From NCBI RefSeq assembly GCF_011395035.1, contig NZ_CP024769.1, positions 104,869 to 168,868 on the forward strand: a DNA stretch of 64,000 bases, read 5' to 3'. The stretch comes from Pantoea cypripedii. GTDB lineage: Bacteria > Pseudomonadota > Gammaproteobacteria > Enterobacterales > Enterobacteriaceae. A model generated the notes under the pieces. That model did not search any database and had not been told where the DNA came from. It worked only from the letters and a program-made list of their open reading frames with translations. Every line of letters begins with the position of its first letter. Position 1 is the stretch's first letter. A program made the position numbers and the translations under genes. Positions 60,940 through 64,000 of this stretch are shown here, one piece after another.

Positions 60940-63459
60940 ATGCCAGATAATAATGTCATCGTGCCAGTGACCGGGCGCGGGATCATTCAGCCTTCAGTGC
61001 AAGCACGTCAACTTCCTGTTGCCAGAATGACAGGGGCAGTTAATCGTATTACCCCCTCGGTTGCAGCAATATCCTCATCGTTACCGCCGCGAGAGAAAAT
61101 GTATTCTGATGGTGCTATTGCGCGGCCTGAAACGATATTAACCCGGCCATCAATTCTCCGGGAAAGAATTGTTCGGCCTGAGAAAGTTATCGCTCAAAAT
61201 CATTTTCTTTCTGGTAATAAAACACCCGTCACGGGTGGCCGTGAACCACTGACAGTCAGTGCTATTCTGACCGCGAAGTTACAAGAAAATCGACGGGGAA
61301 CGGGGAAAGTCAAATCCATCAGAATAAATACCCAACGTTCCCAGGGGAGTCGGTCAGGTCTGGATCATTTGCTGAGCCGAAAAGAATGGGCGGCAGAGCT
61401 AAATAATTCACAGCAACGGTTAGCGCGCATTAATCTCAGCGATGTAAATCAGGCAATATCTGAGCATAGGAGGGGTAGTGATCCGCTGCAAATGTCGTAC
61501 ATGAATACTGGTGCCAGTACATCACAGCAGCCATCATCGCCCGCCACCGATGTTCCTCCGATACCGCAAACGTCTTATCGGGGTGAGGGTGACCCGTGTG
61601 AAATGTATGCGCAGCAACAACAGCATATGGTGATTTTGACCCGTGGTGCGGGCGTGTACGCGCAATTTCCTAATCTGCGACCCGCGCTGGTATTAGCGAA
61701 TAAAGTTGTGGGTGAAGCGTTCAGGAAAATAAAAAACCCGGAACATGTCGGTGAAGTGATGGATGCTATTGCATTTTGCACGGGTATTCGGCCAGAACGC
61801 GTCACCTTTACTATCTATCGCGACTTTTTAGGGCAGGTTCACTCTTTGTTGCGCCAGTTAACCACTTACCTGCCGGGTGAAATAAATGAAAACCAATTTG
61901 CTATCGTTGCAACCCCGCCAGGAAGCATTATGGCAGCGGCAACCATCCCACAGGATCCCCATAACCGGATATGGTTTGCCCGCAATCAGTCGACAACCGG
62001 CCTGGCTGAATTATTCAAGACAGTGATACATGAGCTTGGTCACATGTTCACAACAGAGAACCCGGCGTTTGATTTCATCTATCTGATACCGCAGGGGTGT
62101 AATGAGCAGGAGGTCTGTGATGTGGATGAATTGCAAAAAGCGTTAATCAATGAAGTTGCGTATATTGGGCATAATGTCGACGTGCGTGAAGCCTATTTTA
62201 AAAACACGATGAATATGCTGGGAAACAGTTATCCTGGCGCGCCGTTACAGGACATTTTCAGAGCCAGAACTTCCACTGAGGCTGCACGCGCAATGGAATA
62301 TGATGACTGGCTGCGCTATGCGTTAGTCAGCAGAACATCCGATTTACTGAGTATATTGGTGATGAAGTTAGGCTATGAAAAATTTCTCAAAGGCTTACCG
62401 CCTCAGGCACGTTCTACGGCTGATCCTGCATCGGAGATGGCCAGGATAGAAGCAATCAAGGACAGAGCATCGATTAACCTGCATCTGAATACCATCTGTA
62501 ATGTTATGCGCGATATTACAACGGATTTCAGAGCAGCCAATGGCGCAATGAGAAAGCTGGCCAGTATTGCGTTGCCTTATCCCGCCGAAACAGCGCAATG
62601 GTTAAAATTAATGGGGGGAGAGCTTCCCAATATGATGGGGCGTCTTTATCGCAATGAACCAAAAAATTCTGCACATGTCCTGGGTACGGTTAATTGTATT
62701 TTAACCTGGTTAATGGAAAAGGGGAGTTTACCTGCCAGCTATGTAAAAGGATGTCTTCTGCCGATTCCCTATACTTATGATTTTTACAACCCTAAAAAAA
62801 GTGAAGAGATATGGCGGGATAAACTGATTAATTGCTGGCTGGATTTATTACGCAGTTATCTCAGACAATCTTCTCCCATTCCACGGCAGGGGGACATCGA
62901 ACACCTCATCAGGATATTGATCCAGCAATCGATGCACTACAGGAACATACCCGGATCTGTGCCATTTTATAAAGCTCTGGCAGTCGAGCTGGTACGTCGT
63001 ATGAACTGGTTTAATCATGCAGCTATAAATCAACCCGCAAAAAGTGACGAACCTGAAAGAAAAAAAGTGAAAACCACGCCAGACCAGCCCGATAGCCAGC
63101 TGGTCAATCTGGCAAAAAAACAGCTCTGGTATGTCGTGATTGAAGATATAGATGGGGAATTTTTGCGTGGCTTCACTCCGGCAGGAGAACGTATTGTGGT
63201 GCGGGAAATTTTCACTGAACGACTCAGCAGGCCCGCCGCGCCCGGAACCAAAAAAATACGATGTACCCTACGAGAATGGCAGGAAAACGGACAGGTTTAT
63301 TATCACGGTACAAAAGATGATGGGACACTCCTGCGCTGTGAGAATGATGAAAATAACCTCAGCCGGGCGGCAATGGCTGCTTATTTGCGGGAAGAGCCCA
63401 CGGAAGAGCAAGTCATCATGCTGGCAAGAGAGTTAGCGGCCGGGGAAGACAACCACTGA
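60940..63459 (+). CDS. Unknown 839-residue protein with HELGH metallopeptidase motif, possible secreted effector
   Basis: I do not recognise the family. Residues 1-180 are Arg/Ser/Pro-rich and probably disordered, without an N-terminal signal peptide. The middle holds VIHELGHMFTT with His364-Glu365-x-x-His368, the zincin motif; a candidate third ligand lies in NEVAYIGH (Glu405). Residues 430-690 look helical. A basic patch ERKKVK (706-711) after NQPAKSDEP resembles a nuclear-localisation signal, and a charged C-terminal domain follows. Weak ribosome site. AT-rich codon use differs from crtZ and the decarboxylase genes. The features fit a host-targeted protease effector, but that is inference. 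Confidence 0.75.
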   Translation: MPDNNVIVPVTGRGIIQPSVQARQLPVARMTGAVNRITPSVAAISSSLPPREKMYSDGAIARPETILTRPSILRERIVRPEKVIAQNHFLSGNKTPVTGGREPLTVSAILTAKLQENRRGTGKVKSIRINTQRSQGSRSGLDHLLSRKEWAAELNNSQQRLARINLSDVNQAISEHRRGSDPLQMSYMNTGASTSQQPSSPATDVPPIPQTSYRGEGDPCEMYAQQQQHMVILTRGAGVYAQFPNLRPALVLANKVVGEAFRKIKNPEHVGEVMDAIAFCTGIRPERVTFTIYRDFLGQVHSLLRQLTTYLPGEINENQFAIVATPPGSIMAAATIPQDPHNRIWFARNQSTTGLAELFKTVIHELGHMFTTENPAFDFIYLIPQGCNEQEVCDVDELQKALINEVAYIGHNVDVREAYFKNTMNMLGNSYPGAPLQDIFRARTSTEAARAMEYDDWLRYALVSRTSDLLSILVMKLGYEKFLKGLPPQARSTADPASEMARIEAIKDRASINLHLNTICNVMRDITTDFRAANGAMRKLASIALPYPAETAQWLKLMGGELPNMMGRLYRNEPKNSAHVLGTVNCILTWLMEKGSLPASYVKGCLLPIPYTYDFYNPKKSEEIWRDKLINCWLDLLRSYLRQSSPIPRQGDIEHLIRILIQQSMHYRNIPGSVPFYKALAVELVRRMNWFNHAAINQPAKSDEPERKKVKTTPDQPDSQLVNLAKKQLWYVVIEDIDGEFLRGFTPAGERIVVREIFTERLSRPAAPGTKKIRCTLREWQENGQVYYHGTKDDGTLLRCENDENNLSRAAMAAYLREEPTEEQVIMLARELAAGEDNH

Positions 63460-63517
63460 CAAAAATCTGGGCTATTTTGAGTAAGGATACTGACCCGTTA
63501 ACGAAGAAGGACGGATG

Positions 63518-64000
63518 ATGCTTTGGTTATTGAATACGCTAATCCTGCTTTCCACCGTCGTGCTGATGGAGGTGGTGGCCGCGCTGGCGCATAAATACAT
63601 CATGCACGGCTGGGGATGGGGCTGGCATTTGTCACACCATGAGCCACACCACAACAAATTCGAACTCAACGATCTCTACGCCGTGGCATTCGCTGTGCTG
63701 GCGATTGTGCTGATCTTCCTCGGCGTCAAAGGGCTATGGCCCATGCAGTGGATTGGCGCAGGTATGACGGTATACGGTGCGCTGTATTTTATGGTGCACG
63801 ATGGTCTGGTTCACCAACGCTGGCCGTTCCGCTATATTCCGCGTCGCGGTTACCTCAAACGCCTGTATATGGCGCACCGCATGCATCACGCGGTGCGCGG
63901 ACGTGAAGGTTGCGTCTCGTTCGGTTTTTTATATGCCCCGCCGTTGCCTAAGTTACAGGCGGCGTTGCGCCAGCGACAGGGGCGAGAAAGGGTGTCAAAG
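63518..64000 (+). CDS. crtZ: Beta-carotene hydroxylase CrtZ (partial, 3' end outside window)
   Basis: 161 codons from ATG 63518 (AAGGACGG upstream; an ATG one codon earlier is possible) to the window edge, about 14 residues short of the usual 175. The His-box motifs of non-heme diiron hydroxylases are all present: HKYIMH, HLSHHEPHH, HDGLVH and HRMHHAV, with four hydrophobic helices. CrtZ adds hydroxyls to both rings of beta-carotene, giving zeaxanthin. In Pantoea crtZ lies at one end of the crtEXYIB cluster, usually convergent to crtB, so the rest of the cluster is expected just to the right. Confidence 0.93.
   Translation, partial: MLWLLNTLILLSTVVLMEVVAALAHKYIMHGWGWGWHLSHHEPHHNKFELNDLYAVAFAVLAIVLIFLGVKGLWPMQWIGAGMTVYGALYFMVHDGLVHQRWPFRYIPRRGYLKRLYMAHRMHHAVRGREGCVSFGFLYAPPLPKLQAALRQRQGRERVSK

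Noticed and set aside
1..64000. CRISPR array, tRNA/rRNA genes, prophage or IS element
   Set aside because: No regularly spaced direct repeats, tRNA-like cloverleaf sequences, transposase frames or phage structural genes were seen.

Overview
The window looks like chromosome of a plant-associated Erwiniaceae, most likely Pantoea. The best single marker is crtZ (beta-carotene hydroxylase), which runs off the right edge. The rest fits an enteric relative with many accessory catabolic and transport loci: a membrane gluconate 2-dehydrogenase, L-talarate/galactarate dehydratase, ClcA, AzlCD and siderophore uptake. No tRNA, rRNA, IS element, CRISPR array or phage gene was found. All assignments come from reading the sequence; no database search was run.

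Layout. 1-4.5 kb: a catabolic locus (RraA-family protein, 2-hydroxyacid dehydrogenase, MFS transporter, secreted Yellow/SMP-30-like protein) tied together by copies of a TCTRACATGTYAGA palindrome. 4.5-9.1 kb: DUF1090 protein, XRE-cupin regulator divergent from azlCD, two GNAT acetyltransferases, a CorA transporter. 9.4-16.8 kb: one co-directional cluster of amidase, DeoR regulator, M20 amidohydrolase, two choline-kinase-like phosphotransferases, small membrane protein and sodium:solute symporter, ending in a strong terminator. 16.8-18.4 kb: a HigBA-type toxin-antitoxin pair and an isonitrile hydratase-like protein. 18.4-25.9 kb: a Fur-boxed siderophore uptake operon (TonB receptor, FhuD-like, FhuB-like, SyrD-type ABC exporter) divergent from an AraC regulator.

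26.1-28.1 kb: an AT-richer island with a SopB/IpgD-type inositol phosphate phosphatase effector and its SigE/IpgE-type chaperone. 28.5-32.8 kb: M20 amidohydrolase plus a complete polar amino acid ABC transporter. 33.1-36.4 kb: a degenerate receiver protein, an oxyanion-type ABC permease and binding protein without ATPase, a DsbA-like protein and a small unknown. 36.5-43.8 kb: alcohol dehydrogenase, Met/His-rich PepSY and DUF2946 proteins (probably copper related), hydroxyacid reductase, glutaminase, cupin, ClcA. Several intergenic gaps hold a short REP-like palindrome.

43.9-46.9 kb: L-talarate/galactarate dehydratase divergent from a GntR-like LacI repressor with two operators, then a UPF0303 protein. 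46.9-50.7 kb: three-subunit gluconate 2-dehydrogenase. 51.1-54.7 kb: a LacI regulator, a sugar-binding protein and a Gfo/Idh/MocA oxidoreductase sharing TTGCACCCGRGTGCAA operators. 54.8-57.6 kb: ArsR-like regulator, SfnG-like monooxygenase, CynX-type MFS. 57.8-60.7 kb: a vdcBCD-type hydroxyarylic acid decarboxylase operon divergent from a MarR regulator. 60.9-63.5 kb: an AT-rich orphan gene for an 839-residue protein with a zinc-metallopeptidase HELGH motif, disordered N-terminus and nuclear-localisation-like patch, next to crtZ.

The most unusual content is the pair of host-interaction-like loci (SopB/SigE at 26-28 kb and the HELGH protein at 61-63 kb), with no secretion apparatus in the window, and the uncharacterised amidase/kinase/symporter cluster at 9.4-16.8 kb.
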